Positions 14,846 through 23,142 of a DNA stretch of 64,000 nucleotides are shown piece by piece (position 1 is the first letter of the stretch; each line of letters starts with the position of its first letter). The notes below the pieces were generated by a model, which made no database searches, was not told the origin of the DNA, and saw only the letters and a program-made list of their open reading frames with translations. Origin of the DNA: Maribacter sp. (lineage in GTDB: Bacteria > Bacteroidota > Bacteroidia > Flavobacteriales > Flavobacteriaceae); NCBI GenBank assembly GCA_020629285.1, contig JAHDDP010000009.1, positions 41,647-105,646 on the forward strand. The letters are read 5' to 3'. Made by a program: the position numbers and the translations under genes.

Positions 14846-15808
14846 CTAAAACCAAGTAACAATACATAGATACAAGGGCATACCCAAAGTAATGTTGAAC
14901 GGAAATGTAATTGCCAAGGCCATAGGTAAATATAAGCTAGGGTTTGCTTTAGGTGCTGCTAAACGCATAGCTGCAGGCACGGCTATATAAGAAGCACTTG
15001 CCGCTAAGATGGCAAATAAGAATCTATTTCCTACACTTTCGGTAAAAATGGCGCTGACCATAGCGACGATACTACCGTTTATAAGAGGTATTACTATAGC
15101 GAAAATAAAAGCAAACCATCCTTTTTTAATAAAATCAGCCAGTTTTTTACCGCTGGTAATACCCATATCTAAAAGGAAAACTGCTAAAAAGCCTTTGAAA
15201 ATATCTGTAGTAAACGGTTCTATGCCTCTGGCATGTTGATCACTGGCCAAAAAACCGATAATTAAACTACCGATTATTAAAAGTACACTACCGTTTGTTA
15301 AAGAATGCCTTACTACGTTTGGTAGACAAATTTTGTTTTCTTTGTTTTTTTGAAAATAAGACATCAACAGTACGCCGATAATAATAGAAGGTGCCTCCAT
15401 AAGTGCCATTACCGCGACCATATGACCGCCAAAATCTATCTGTTCCATTTCTAAAAATGATACAGCGGTGACAAAAGTTACAGCACTTACCGAACCATAT
15501 GATGCGGCTATAGCACCAGAGTTTGCAACACTGAATTTTCTTCTTAAAATAAAATAAGTGTAGAATGGTACGAACAAAGCCAAGAAAACACCGAATAACA
15601 ATGACCATAGAATTTCTATGTCGAGATTGCTATGCGAAAGTTCTAGACCACCTTTAAAGCCAATAGAAAACATTAAATAAAGGGAAATGAACTTTGATGA
15701 ATTCGGCGGAATTTCTAAATCACTTTTTAATTGAACGGCAATTACCCCTAAGAAGAAAAAGAGCAGGGCCGGGTTGGTCAGATTATCTAACAGTAAATGT
15801 AAATCCAT
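14846..15808 (-). CDS. Sodium-dependent bicarbonate transporter family permease (SbtA-like)
   Basis: A 320-residue inner-membrane protein with about ten hydrophobic segments, matching the SbtA family: NPALLFFFLGV, LYLMFSIGFKGG, SGAIAASYGSVSAVTFV, MEAPSI, FLLDMGITSGKKL, ASASYIAVPAAMRLA and ANPSLYLPMALAITFPFN. The family imports bicarbonate with sodium in cyanobacteria; the substrate in Flavobacteriia is presumed. It is the last gene of a minus-strand set (16102, 15909, this gene) divergent from a LysR regulator and close to a CutA-like protein. In cyanobacteria SbtA is controlled by the PII-like protein SbtB, so the CutA-like neighbour is suggestive. Confidence 0.88.
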   Translation of the reverse strand: MDLHLLLDNLTNPALLFFFLGVIAVQLKSDLEIPPNSSKFISLYLMFSIGFKGGLELSHSNLDIEILWSLLFGVFLALFVPFYTYFILRRKFSVANSGAIAASYGSVSAVTFVTAVSFLEMEQIDFGGHMVAVMALMEAPSIIIGVLLMSYFQKNKENKICLPNVVRHSLTNGSVLLIIGSLIIGFLASDQHARGIEPFTTDIFKGFLAVFLLDMGITSGKKLADFIKKGWFAFIFAIVIPLINGSIVAMVSAIFTESVGNRFLFAILAASASYIAVPAAMRLAAPKANPSLYLPMALAITFPFNITLGMPLYLCIVTWF

Positions 15809-15834
15809 AAAAGTTTATTTGTAAAAAGGTTAAA

Positions 15835-15871
15835 GGGAGTTACTTGATCTAAATGTCATAACATAACTCCC
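15835..15871 (-). promoter_or_regulatory. Hairpin in the leader of the SbtA-like gene
   Basis: GGGAGTTA and TAACTCCC form a perfect 8-base-pair stem with a 21-base loop, 27 bases upstream of the permease start. There is no long T run, so it is more likely a regulatory or processing structure than a simple terminator. Confidence 0.4.
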
Positions 15872-15908
15872 CTTTATAAAAGAAAGATTGAATATTATTA
15901 CAGGGCGT

Positions 15909-16073
15909 TCAGTTTTCGTTCACCCTGGTCTTAATGAATAATATTAAAGTGATTATACTACAAGAAACTAAGATTTGGGTTAAAAACAGCCCATTGTTTT
16001 TATAGGAAAGTAGGATAAGGGTTCCCATAAATAGAATGGTGGCTAACAAGGGTAGACTTACTTTTTTAAGCAT
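15909..16073 (-). CDS. Small two-helix membrane protein, 54 residues
   Basis: An ATG-started frame of 54 codons (MLKKVSLPLLATILF at the start, FIKTRVNEN at the end) lies in the gap between the 104-residue gene and the SbtA-like gene. It has two hydrophobic segments (about 7-23 and 30-46) and a positively charged tail. The gap is otherwise hard to explain, and the gene keeps the strand and order of its neighbours, so I consider it real. No family recognised; it could be a small partner of the permease, which is inference from position. Confidence 0.6.
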   Translation of the reverse strand: MLKKVSLPLLATILFMGTLILLSYKNNGLFLTQILVSCSIITLILFIKTRVNEN

Positions 16074-16101
16074 AATGTTTTTTTTAAGAAAGAAATTAAG
16101 A

Positions 16102-16416
16102 CTATTCGTTTATGGTTATTTCTAGTACACCGTTAATTGTAACCGTTACGTTTTTACCAAATTGATCTTTAAAAAACTCATTTGAGATTTTCTTGTCATT
16201 TTGAAGTTGACCTATTCTACTGTCAGGAAATTCTGTGTTTGATTTTGAAAAACCTTCGCAAAGAGATAGGCGTTGTAATTTGTGAAAGTTTATTTTTTCA
16301 TTGATGAGGTTCTTTACGATATCATTAGCCTCAGAAACTGTAAACTCACCATCTACGAGTTGAATGTTCTGTTTTTTGATAGTTTTTTTGACTTCGTCTT
16401 TAACTTCTGCGTTCAT
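16102..16416 (-). CDS. Hypothetical 104-residue protein of the SbtA-like cluster
   Basis: A soluble, charged protein without signal peptide or membrane segment. It begins MNAEVKDEVKKTIKKQNIQL, has a mixed helical middle (SEANDIVKNLINEKINFHKLQRLSL) and ends in a beta-like tail (VTVTINGVLEITINE). I do not recognise a family. It is the first gene of the minus-strand set, divergent from lysR across 97 bases, so it is likely under control of that LysR protein together with the permease. Confidence 0.65.
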   Translation of the reverse strand: MNAEVKDEVKKTIKKQNIQLVDGEFTVSEANDIVKNLINEKINFHKLQRLSLCEGFSKSNTEFPDSRIGQLQNDKKISNEFFKDQFGKNVTVTINGVLEITINE

Positions 16417-16489
16417 AATATTTAGTTTATAGAATTAGATTCGGATGCAAATCTTATATTTTTTATTCATTTAATTTTATTTATATTTA

Positions 16490-16504
16490 TTATGTCATAC
16501 ATAA
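16490..16504. promoter_or_regulatory. Candidate LysR-type operator (T-N11-A dyad)
   Basis: TTATG-N5-CATAA is a 15-base dyad with the T-N11-A geometry used by LysR-type regulators. It lies 9 bases before the lysR start and 74 bases before the divergent gene, a good place for autorepression and activation of the divergent cluster. Confidence 0.5.
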
Positions 16505-16513
16505 AAATATTTT

Positions 16514-17437
16514 ATGAATTATACATTACATCAGTTAAAGATATTCTTGCAAATAGCTGAAAGTGAAAGTATTACAAAGGCTTCTGAAGAGTTGTATCTA
16601 ACACAGCCAGCAGTGTCTATTCAGTTAAAAAATTTTCAAGATCAGTTTTCTATTCCTTTAACAGAAGTTGTAGGGCGAAAGCTTTATGTAACTGATTTTG
16701 GTAAGGAAATTGCAGTGGCCGCTAAAAGAATACTCCAAGAAGTAGATGCTATTAATTATAAGATTCTATCCTATAAAGGAGAGTTGGTGGGTAAATTGAA
16801 ATTTTCTGTAGTGTCTACCGGCAAGTATGTAATGCCGTATATGATTTCAAATTTTTCACACCAGAACAAGGGTGTTGATTTAGTAATCGATGTTACCAAT
16901 AAATCTCAAGTAATAGAAAGTTTAGAATTGAATACGGTAGATTTCGCCATGGTGTCCGTTTTACCTAAAAAACTGAAGGTGGAACGTGTAGAGCTTATGC
17001 AAAATAAATTATATCTAATTGCCGGAAAAAATGGATTGGGGAGCAAAACCCTTTCTAGAAAGAAAATATTTGAGCAATCACCATTAATTTATAGAGAGGC
17101 TGGCTCTGCAACAAGGGCCGCAATGGAAAATTTTATAACTAAGAATAAATTCGAGGTTCGTAAAAAAATTGAACTTACCTCTAATGAGGCCGTAAAGCAG
17201 GCGGTAATAGCAGGTTTGGGTTTTTCGATTATGCCTATAATTGGGTTAAAGAATGAACTCAAAAATAAAGACGTGCAAATTATACCGATCAAGGGTCTGC
17301 CTATAGAAACCAAATGGAATTTAATTTGGCTTAAATCAAAAAAGTTATCACCTACCGCTTTGGCATTTTCAGACTATTTGGAGGAAGAAAAAAATCAAGT
17401 AATTGAAGATAATTTTAGTTGGATAGATGCTTACTGA
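16514..17437 (+). CDS. LysR-type transcriptional regulator
   Basis: A 307-residue regulator with the N-terminal winged helix (HQLKIFLQIAESESITKASEELYLTQPAVSIQLKNFQDQF) and a periplasmic-binding-protein-like effector domain. The effector region resembles the CbbR/CmpR group, which senses carbon metabolites (SVVSTGKYVMPYMISNF). It is divergent from the 104-residue gene and the SbtA-like permease, which fits control of inorganic carbon uptake; this is inference. Its 3' end is four bases from the end of the convergent CutA-like gene. Confidence 0.9.
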   Translation: MNYTLHQLKIFLQIAESESITKASEELYLTQPAVSIQLKNFQDQFSIPLTEVVGRKLYVTDFGKEIAVAAKRILQEVDAINYKILSYKGELVGKLKFSVVSTGKYVMPYMISNFSHQNKGVDLVIDVTNKSQVIESLELNTVDFAMVSVLPKKLKVERVELMQNKLYLIAGKNGLGSKTLSRKKIFEQSPLIYREAGSATRAAMENFITKNKFEVRKKIELTSNEAVKQAVIAGLGFSIMPIIGLKNELKNKDVQIIPIKGLPIETKWNLIWLKSKKLSPTALAFSDYLEEEKNQVIEDNFSWIDAY

Positions 17438-17441
17438 GTTT

Positions 17442-17759
17442 TTAAATTTTTGCTGTTTGATCTCGTAGTAATTGAATTTGTTCATCATCCATATAAATAA
17501 TGGGAACGGCATAGATCAATGGCATGTTTTCAGGGTACTTTTGCCTTAATGCCTTGTTGATCGTAGTAAATAATAGCGCTTTTGTTTTTCCTTCTATAAT
17601 TGTTTTCTTCTTAGAAGTGATCTCTCCGTTCTCTTCATTTTTATTGAAAGCTTTATTGCTTATGATGTTGGCGCTATATATTAACTTTTGAGTTAAAAGT
17701 AGTCTCGCAATTTCTTCTGCCTGTTTTTTTGTCTTGACAATTATACGTGCTAAAATCAT
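17442..17759 (-). CDS. CutA-like protein (PII-type fold)
   Basis: A 105-residue protein whose C-terminal half follows CutA: EGKTKALLFTTINKALRQKYPENMPLIYAVPI. The N-terminal strand-helix (MILARIIVKTKKQAEEIARLLLTQKLIYSANII) also fits. The middle (NKNEENGEITSKKK) lacks the Trp-rich ESxYxWxG of classic CutA1. CutA and PII proteins share a trimeric ferredoxin-like fold. Located near an SbtA-like permease, it could play the part that SbtB plays in cyanobacteria; it may equally be an ordinary CutA homologue. Confidence 0.75.
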   Translation of the reverse strand: MILARIIVKTKKQAEEIARLLLTQKLIYSANIISNKAFNKNEENGEITSKKKTIIEGKTKALLFTTINKALRQKYPENMPLIYAVPIIYMDDEQIQLLRDQTAKI

Positions 17760-17928
17760 ATGTATAAATTTTATTGATTTCGATTATTTAAAATAAAACC
17801 CAATTTTTTTTCATGTTGCAAGGTGAATAGTACGAGGATAATCAGATTTTTTAGTTAGGAAAATACGAATGTAAGGGCTATCAAAAAGGTGTTACTATTA
17901 TAAATTAATGTTAAACTATTAGAATATG

Positions 17929-17941
17929 ATAGTATTACTAT
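17929..17941. promoter_or_regulatory. Candidate TetR operator
   Basis: ATAGTA-T-TACTAT is a perfect dyad touching the -7 box of the TetR gene. In addition TTACTATTATA occurs twice, at 17892-17902 and 17935-17945, 43 bases apart (about four helical turns). This is a good arrangement for autorepression. Confidence 0.5.
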
Positions 17942-17949
17942 TATATTTG
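17942..17949 (+). promoter_or_regulatory. -7 box of the TetR-ABC-HlyD-TolC operon
   Basis: TATATTTG fits TAnnTTTG, 22 bases before the TetR start codon. Confidence 0.55.
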
Positions 17950-17971
17950 CAATCGACTTAATTTAAATATT

Positions 17972-18658
17972 ATGGATAGGCTCTTACAAGGGGTACAAAT
18001 AAGAATCAATGAGAAACTCTTTCTAAAAGATCCAGAGTCTTCTAGTCTGGGTAGAAGAATAATCGAGTTTAGTATTCAATTGATAGATGAAATAGGCTTT
18101 GAAAGTTTTACTTTTAAAAAACTAGGAAAGGAAATTGGTTCTAACGAAAGTAGTATATACCGTTATTTTGAAAATAAGCACAAACTTTTGCTGTATTTGA
18201 CCTCATGGTATTGGGGTTGGATGGAGTATCAACTGGTTTTTGCTACAAACAGTATTAGAAACCCACAAGAAAAACTAATGAAGGCGATCTTTATTATGAC
18301 CAAAACAATAAAAGAAGATTCTGCTTTTTCGCATATCAATGAGGTTCTGTTGAATAATATTGTAATCAATGAATATTCTAAGTCTTATTTGACAAAAGAA
18401 GTGGATGTTGAGAACAAAGAGGGCTATTATATTATATACAAAAGACTCGTAAGTAGACTTGGGGAAATGATTTCAGAAGTGGATCCCAACTATAAATATC
18501 CAACAAGTTTAGCAAGTACTATTCTTGAAAACGGTTTGCATCAGCATTTCTTAAAAGAACATTTTCCTTCACTAACAGATTGTAATAGTAAGGTTACACC
18601 AACTCAGTATTTAACACACTTAGTGTTTAATACCTTAAATAATACTATCGATGAATAA
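17972..18658 (+). CDS. TetR/AcrR family regulator
   Basis: A 228-residue protein. An N-terminal HTH region (RRIIEFSIQLIDEIGFESFTFKKLGKEIGSNESSIYRYFENKHKLL) is typical of TetR; the rest is a helical ligand-binding domain with a Trp-rich stretch (YLTSWYWGWMEYQL). It heads the export operon: its stop overlaps the ABC gene by eight bases (ATGAATAA). A dyad overlaps its promoter, so it likely represses the whole operon until a ligand binds. Confidence 0.9.
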   Translation: MDRLLQGVQIRINEKLFLKDPESSSLGRRIIEFSIQLIDEIGFESFTFKKLGKEIGSNESSIYRYFENKHKLLLYLTSWYWGWMEYQLVFATNSIRNPQEKLMKAIFIMTKTIKEDSAFSHINEVLLNNIVINEYSKSYLTKEVDVENKEGYYIIYKRLVSRLGEMISEVDPNYKYPTSLASTILENGLHQHFLKEHFPSLTDCNSKVTPTQYLTHLVFNTLNNTIDE

Positions 18659-20333
18659 AAACATATTAACCGCCTGGCAACGTTTCTTAGGTCTTTTAAG
18701 ATTAGATAAGAAAGACGTTTTTCAGATATTTTATTATGCCATTTTTGCCGGTGTGGTCAACCTTTCATTGCCTTTGGGTATACAGGCGATCATAAACTTA
18801 ATGCAAGGTGCACAGATCAGTACATCATGGATCGTATTGGTTATTGGGGTAACCATAGGTGTAGCGTTTGTAGGTATTTTACAATTAATGCAGATAAGGA
18901 TTATAGAAAACGTTCAACAAAAGATTTTTACGCGGGCATCTTTCGAATTCGCCTATAGATTTCCTAAGATTAAAATGAGCGAGCTTCATAATTATTATCC
19001 GCCAGAATTAGCGAATCGGTTTTTTGATACCTTGACCATTCAAAAATCATTATCAAAAGTATTGATAGACTTTCCTGCAGCATTATTACAGATTGTTTTT
19101 GGTTTGATATTACTTTCTTTTTATCATCCGTTTTTTATAGTCTACGGCCTACTATTGCTGTTATTGATTTATGTAGTTTTTAAGTTTACCGCACAGCGTG
19201 GTTTAGATACTAGTTTAGACGAATCTAAGAGTAAATATAAGGTGGCGCACTGGTTACAAGAGATAGCGCGATCTATAGTTAGTTTTAAGTTATCGGGTAA
19301 AACTTCTCACGCTTTAGATAAGAACGACACTTTGGTGGTAGAATATTTGAATGCTAGAGAAAGTCATTTTAGGGTTCTTGTGTTACAATTTATCCAAATG
19401 ATAGGTTTTAAGGTGTTGGTAACGGCCGGTCTTCTTCTAATAGGTGGTTTATTGGTATTGAACCAAGAAATGAATATTGGTCAATTTGTGGCTGCTGAAA
19501 TTATTATTCTTTTGGTCATAAGTTCCGTAGAAAAACTAATATTGGGTCTTGAGACTTTTTACGATCTATTGACTTCTCTAGAGAAAATGGGTCAGGTAGT
19601 AGATAAAGAACTGGAAATACAAGAAGGCGAAAAGCCATTTATGGAAAACCAAGCTTTTACTGTTGAATTAAATGATATTTCTTATCGTGTACCGCAACAA
19701 AAAAGACAGGTAATTTCAGATTTGAGCTTGACCATAACTCCGAATTGTACTATTCTTTTAAGGGGTAATAGCGGGTCTGGTAAAAATACACTATTACGTA
19801 TTATCGCAGGTATTATTGAGCCAGACAGTGGTGGGGTGTATATCAACGGAGTCTCTTTAAGGGGTATGAACCTAAACTATTACCGTTCTCATCTAGGTCA
19901 GTCATTGCCAGAAGAATCTCCTTTTGAAGGCACTATACTGCACAACATTACTTTTGGAGATAAGGAAACTACAAATGAGCAAGTTTATTGGGCATTGGAT
20001 AAAGTAGGACTTACGGAATTTGTAAAGAAACAGCCAGAAGGGTTAAATACCGTTCTATATCCCGAAGGAAAACAAATTCCATATACCATATCAAAAAAGA
20101 TCGTACTGGCAAGAAGTATTGTTCGTAAACCAAAGTTATTGATATTAAAAGATCCTTTAGATCAGTTCAATAGTGAAGAGGCTGATAGAATTTTAAGCTT
20201 TTTAAGTGATTCATCTAATGGGTGGGCACTACTTGTGGTGAGTGAAAATGATAAATGGATCAAAAAATGTTCTCGTATTATCACTATGGACCAAGGTCAG
20301 ATTATTAACGAAATCTCAGGAAAAGATGCTTAA
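18651..20333 (+). CDS. ABC exporter (HlyB/PrtD-like) with degenerate ATPase domain
   Basis: A 560-residue fused exporter: a TM domain over about residues 20-310 without a C39 peptidase domain, then a nucleotide-binding domain. The latter departs from consensus at almost every catalytic site. Walker A is GNSGSGKN, with Asn379 where Ser or Thr binds magnesium. The signature LSGGQ is replaced by PYTISKK (477-483). Walker B is LLILKDP, with Lys500 for the Asp and Asp501 for the catalytic Glu. The H-loop His is Glu532 (VVSEND), and the Q-loop Gln appears to be Pro. The frame is intact and embedded between coupled genes, so it is unlikely to be a pseudogene. It may be an inactive structural ATPase or need a second ATPase. 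Confidence 0.88.
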   Translation: MNKNILTAWQRFLGLLRLDKKDVFQIFYYAIFAGVVNLSLPLGIQAIINLMQGAQISTSWIVLVIGVTIGVAFVGILQLMQIRIIENVQQKIFTRASFEFAYRFPKIKMSELHNYYPPELANRFFDTLTIQKSLSKVLIDFPAALLQIVFGLILLSFYHPFFIVYGLLLLLLIYVVFKFTAQRGLDTSLDESKSKYKVAHWLQEIARSIVSFKLSGKTSHALDKNDTLVVEYLNARESHFRVLVLQFIQMIGFKVLVTAGLLLIGGLLVLNQEMNIGQFVAAEIIILLVISSVEKLILGLETFYDLLTSLEKMGQVVDKELEIQEGEKPFMENQAFTVELNDISYRVPQQKRQVISDLSLTITPNCTILLRGNSGSGKNTLLRIIAGIIEPDSGGVYINGVSLRGMNLNYYRSHLGQSLPEESPFEGTILHNITFGDKETTNEQVYWALDKVGLTEFVKKQPEGLNTVLYPEGKQIPYTISKKIVLARSIVRKPKLLILKDPLDQFNSEEADRILSFLSDSSNGWALLVVSENDKWIKKCSRIITMDQGQIINEISGKDA

Positions 20334-21678
20334 TATTTCTCATAAAAAATTGAACGGAAATGTATCTATAGCGCGTTTTAAATCCGTTCAAAAAGTAAAT
20401 CATAAAAGGCACTATAAACACTTTAATCGCTTTTTGTTGGCTTTCGCGATAGTTGGCGTTATCGTATTGTTTTTGCCTTGGACCCAGACAATTAATGCAA
20501 GAGGGTACTTAACAACACTAACACCAGGTCAAAGGCCACAAACCATTCAATCTCAAATACCGGGTAGAATTGAAGAGTGGTACGTACAAGAAGGTGATTA
20601 TGTAAAAAAGGGAGATACAATACTCTTTATATCTGAAGTAAAGTCTGAGTATTTTGATCCAGATTTAGTAGAAAGAACTGGGCAGCAATTAAAATCAAAA
20701 TCATCTTCTGTTACGTCTTATGAGGATAAGGTGAAATCTCTAGATAATCAGGTAGCGGCGTTGTTCAATGAAAGAAGATTAAAGTTAGAGCAGGCCAAGA
20801 ATAAATTGATGCAAGCGAAATTAAAGGCACAGAGTGATAGTATTGATTTTGAAGCGGCAAAGACGAACATACAAATTGCAGAACGCCAATATGAACGTAC
20901 GGCTCAGTTACAAAGCGAAGGCTTAAAGGCGGTAACAGATGTCGAAGAAAAGCGCTTGAAATTACAAGAAACACAGGCAAAATTAATTTCACAAGAGAAC
21001 AAGTTATTGGCTGCCAAGAACGAGATTATCAATGCAGAAGTTGAAATCAATAGGGTGCAGGCTTCTTATACAGATAAGATTTCAAAAGCGCAAAGCGATA
21101 AGTTTACGGCGATGTCTAATCAATTCGATTCTGAGGCTCAGGTTAGTAAATTAGAGAATGATTATACCAATTATCAAATGCGAAACCAATTACGTTACGT
21201 AAGGGCACCGCAAAATGGTTATATCAATAAAGTGCTTACGGCAGGTATTGGTGAAACTTTTAAAGAAGGTACACCCTTGGTAGGCATTATGCCCGCTGAC
21301 TATGATATGGCGGTAGAAACGTTCATAAATCCTATAGACTTGCCTCTGGTTCATTTGGGTGAAACGGTCAGAATTCAATTTGATGGTTGGCCGGCAATCG
21401 TTTTCAGTGGTTGGCCAAATGCATCTTACGGTACATATGGCGGTAAGGTAGTGGCTATAGAAACTTTTATAAACCCTAATGGTAAATATAGAATACTCTT
21501 GTCGCCAGACAAAGAAGATCAACCATGGCCAGACGCTTTACGTGTAGGTACTGGAGCAAATACCATAGCCTTGTTAGAAGATGTACCGATCTGGTACGAA
21601 CTTTGGCGTCAGCTAAACGGTTTCCCGCCTAATTATTATCAGCCGGAAGGCGCTCAAGATAAACCTGTAAAAAAATAA
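20326..21678 (+). CDS. HlyD-type periplasmic adaptor protein
   Basis: A 450-residue membrane fusion protein. One TM helix near 32-50, a biotinyl-lipoyl half (IPGRIEEWYVQEGDYVKKGDTIL), a long coiled-coil hairpin (about 115-285), the second lipoyl half (VRAPQNGYINKV), and a beta-barrel region. The frame is open to 20242 but the ATG at 20326 overlaps the ABC gene's end by eight bases and begins the protein naturally. It should bridge the inner-membrane ABC protein and the TolC-like channel. The C-terminus includes IWYELWRQLNGFPPNYY. Confidence 0.92.
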   Translation: MLNISHKKLNGNVSIARFKSVQKVNHKRHYKHFNRFLLAFAIVGVIVLFLPWTQTINARGYLTTLTPGQRPQTIQSQIPGRIEEWYVQEGDYVKKGDTILFISEVKSEYFDPDLVERTGQQLKSKSSSVTSYEDKVKSLDNQVAALFNERRLKLEQAKNKLMQAKLKAQSDSIDFEAAKTNIQIAERQYERTAQLQSEGLKAVTDVEEKRLKLQETQAKLISQENKLLAAKNEIINAEVEINRVQASYTDKISKAQSDKFTAMSNQFDSEAQVSKLENDYTNYQMRNQLRYVRAPQNGYINKVLTAGIGETFKEGTPLVGIMPADYDMAVETFINPIDLPLVHLGETVRIQFDGWPAIVFSGWPNASYGTYGGKVVAIETFINPNGKYRILLSPDKEDQPWPDALRVGTGANTIALLEDVPIWYELWRQLNGFPPNYYQPEGAQDKPVKK

Positions 21679-21680
21679 GA

Positions 21681-23084
21681 ATGAACAGAATTATTATCTT
21701 TTTCTATCTGTCATTTGGGCTGTTTGCGAACGCTCAGACCGTAGATTCTGTGCAGCTTAATTTTAGGGAGTATTTAGGGTATGTAAAAAAATACCACCCT
21801 GTGGCCAAACAAGCAGAAATGGTAATTAGTGTTGGTCAGGCAAATTTAATGAAGGCGCGTGGTGGTTTTGACCCAAAGATAGCTGTAGATTATTCTACGA
21901 AAGAATTTAAAGGTTCTGAGTATTATGATTTAATGAACTCTACCTTTAAAATACCAACTTGGTACGGTATTGAATTAAAGGGTGAATTTGAGCAGTATAC
22001 CGGTGAATATGTAAATGCCGAAAAAAATGTGCCCGATGATGGTTTGTATAGTGCGGGTGTTGCACTTTCATTAGGTCGCGGCTCTTGGATAAACGAACGT
22101 ATGGCTACCGTAAAGAAAGCCAAATTTTTTAGGGAGCAATCTAAGGCAGATAGAGATTTATTGGTGAATCAGATTTTGTTCGATGCTTCTTTAGCATATT
22201 TCAATTGGTTACAAGCATATAGAAATAGTCTGTTGTTCAATGATTTTTTGTTGAATGCCAAAGTAAGGCTTAAAGGTGTTAACCGTAGCGCACAAGCAGG
22301 TGAAATTGCAGCCATAGATACGGTAGAAGCAAAGATTGCAGTACAGAATAGGGCGTTGGAAAAAGAACAGGCCAATGTGGTTTTGCGTAATGCCAGATTA
22401 GAATTATCGAATTACCTGTGGATGGGCGAAAACATACCAATGGAGTTACAGGACGGTGTGGTTCCAGATACCTCATTAGATACCGAAATTGATCAGGCTC
22501 TAGAGATTTTAGGCAAACCGCTCGATAGTTTTGTGCTAGAGAACCATCCAAAATTAAAATCATTGAACTACAAAATCGATGGGCTAATAGTGGATAAACG
22601 CTTAAAGACAAATAAGTTGTTGCCAAGAATAGATGTGGAATATAAGTTCATTACAGATGAACCGGAGTATTTGAATTCATTTGAAAGACAAAATTTTAAA
22701 GCAGGCGTAAATTTCGAACTTCCTTTGTTTCTTAGAAAAGAACGAGGAGATTTAAAATTGGCAAAATTGAAATTAAAAGACGCCGAGTTTGAGAGAGATA
22801 ATGCAGAAGTACAGATTCAAAATAAGATAATCGCGATTTACAATGAGCTCGATTCTTTTCAAAATCAAAATGTACTTATAAATGACATAGTTACTAGTTA
22901 TGAAGCGCTGCTATCTGCCGAAGAACGAAAATTCAGTTTTGGGGAAAGCTCCCTTTTCTTGATTAATTCAAGGGAAAGTAAATTGATTGATGCAGTGTTA
23001 AAGCAAAATAAGGTCGAGAATAAATATTTTACCGCCAAAGCCAAGTTGTTCAACAGTTTAGCGGTAAATCCAGAGAATTTGTAA
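21681..23084 (+). CDS. TolC family outer-membrane efflux protein
   Basis: A 467-residue protein with a signal peptide (ending near ANAQ) and long helical repeats of the outer-membrane factor fold (two related halves, e.g. FNWLQAYRNSLLFNDFLLNAKVRLKGV and the later NKIIAIYNELDSFQNQNVLIND). It begins two bases after the HlyD gene, completing the TetR-ABC-HlyD-TolC operon. It should provide the outer-membrane exit duct. Substrate unknown. Confidence 0.9.
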   Translation: MNRIIIFFYLSFGLFANAQTVDSVQLNFREYLGYVKKYHPVAKQAEMVISVGQANLMKARGGFDPKIAVDYSTKEFKGSEYYDLMNSTFKIPTWYGIELKGEFEQYTGEYVNAEKNVPDDGLYSAGVALSLGRGSWINERMATVKKAKFFREQSKADRDLLVNQILFDASLAYFNWLQAYRNSLLFNDFLLNAKVRLKGVNRSAQAGEIAAIDTVEAKIAVQNRALEKEQANVVLRNARLELSNYLWMGENIPMELQDGVVPDTSLDTEIDQALEILGKPLDSFVLENHPKLKSLNYKIDGLIVDKRLKTNKLLPRIDVEYKFITDEPEYLNSFERQNFKAGVNFELPLFLRKERGDLKLAKLKLKDAEFERDNAEVQIQNKIIAIYNELDSFQNQNVLINDIVTSYEALLSAEERKFSFGESSLFLINSRESKLIDAVLKQNKVENKYFTAKAKLFNSLAVNPENL

Positions 23085-23142
23085 GCATTGAACTTTTAAT
23101 ACTACTAAAGGGTTCCATTACAAAAAATAGAATAGCAAACGC

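Noticed and set aside
14846..17759. Bicarbonate cluster considered as a horizontally acquired island
   Set aside because: No integrase, insertion sequence, tRNA or flanking repeat, and no visible change in base composition.
18651..20333. ABC gene considered as a pseudogene because of lost motifs
   Set aside because: The frame is full length with overlapping start and stop junctions to both neighbours; decay would be expected to leave frameshifts or stops.
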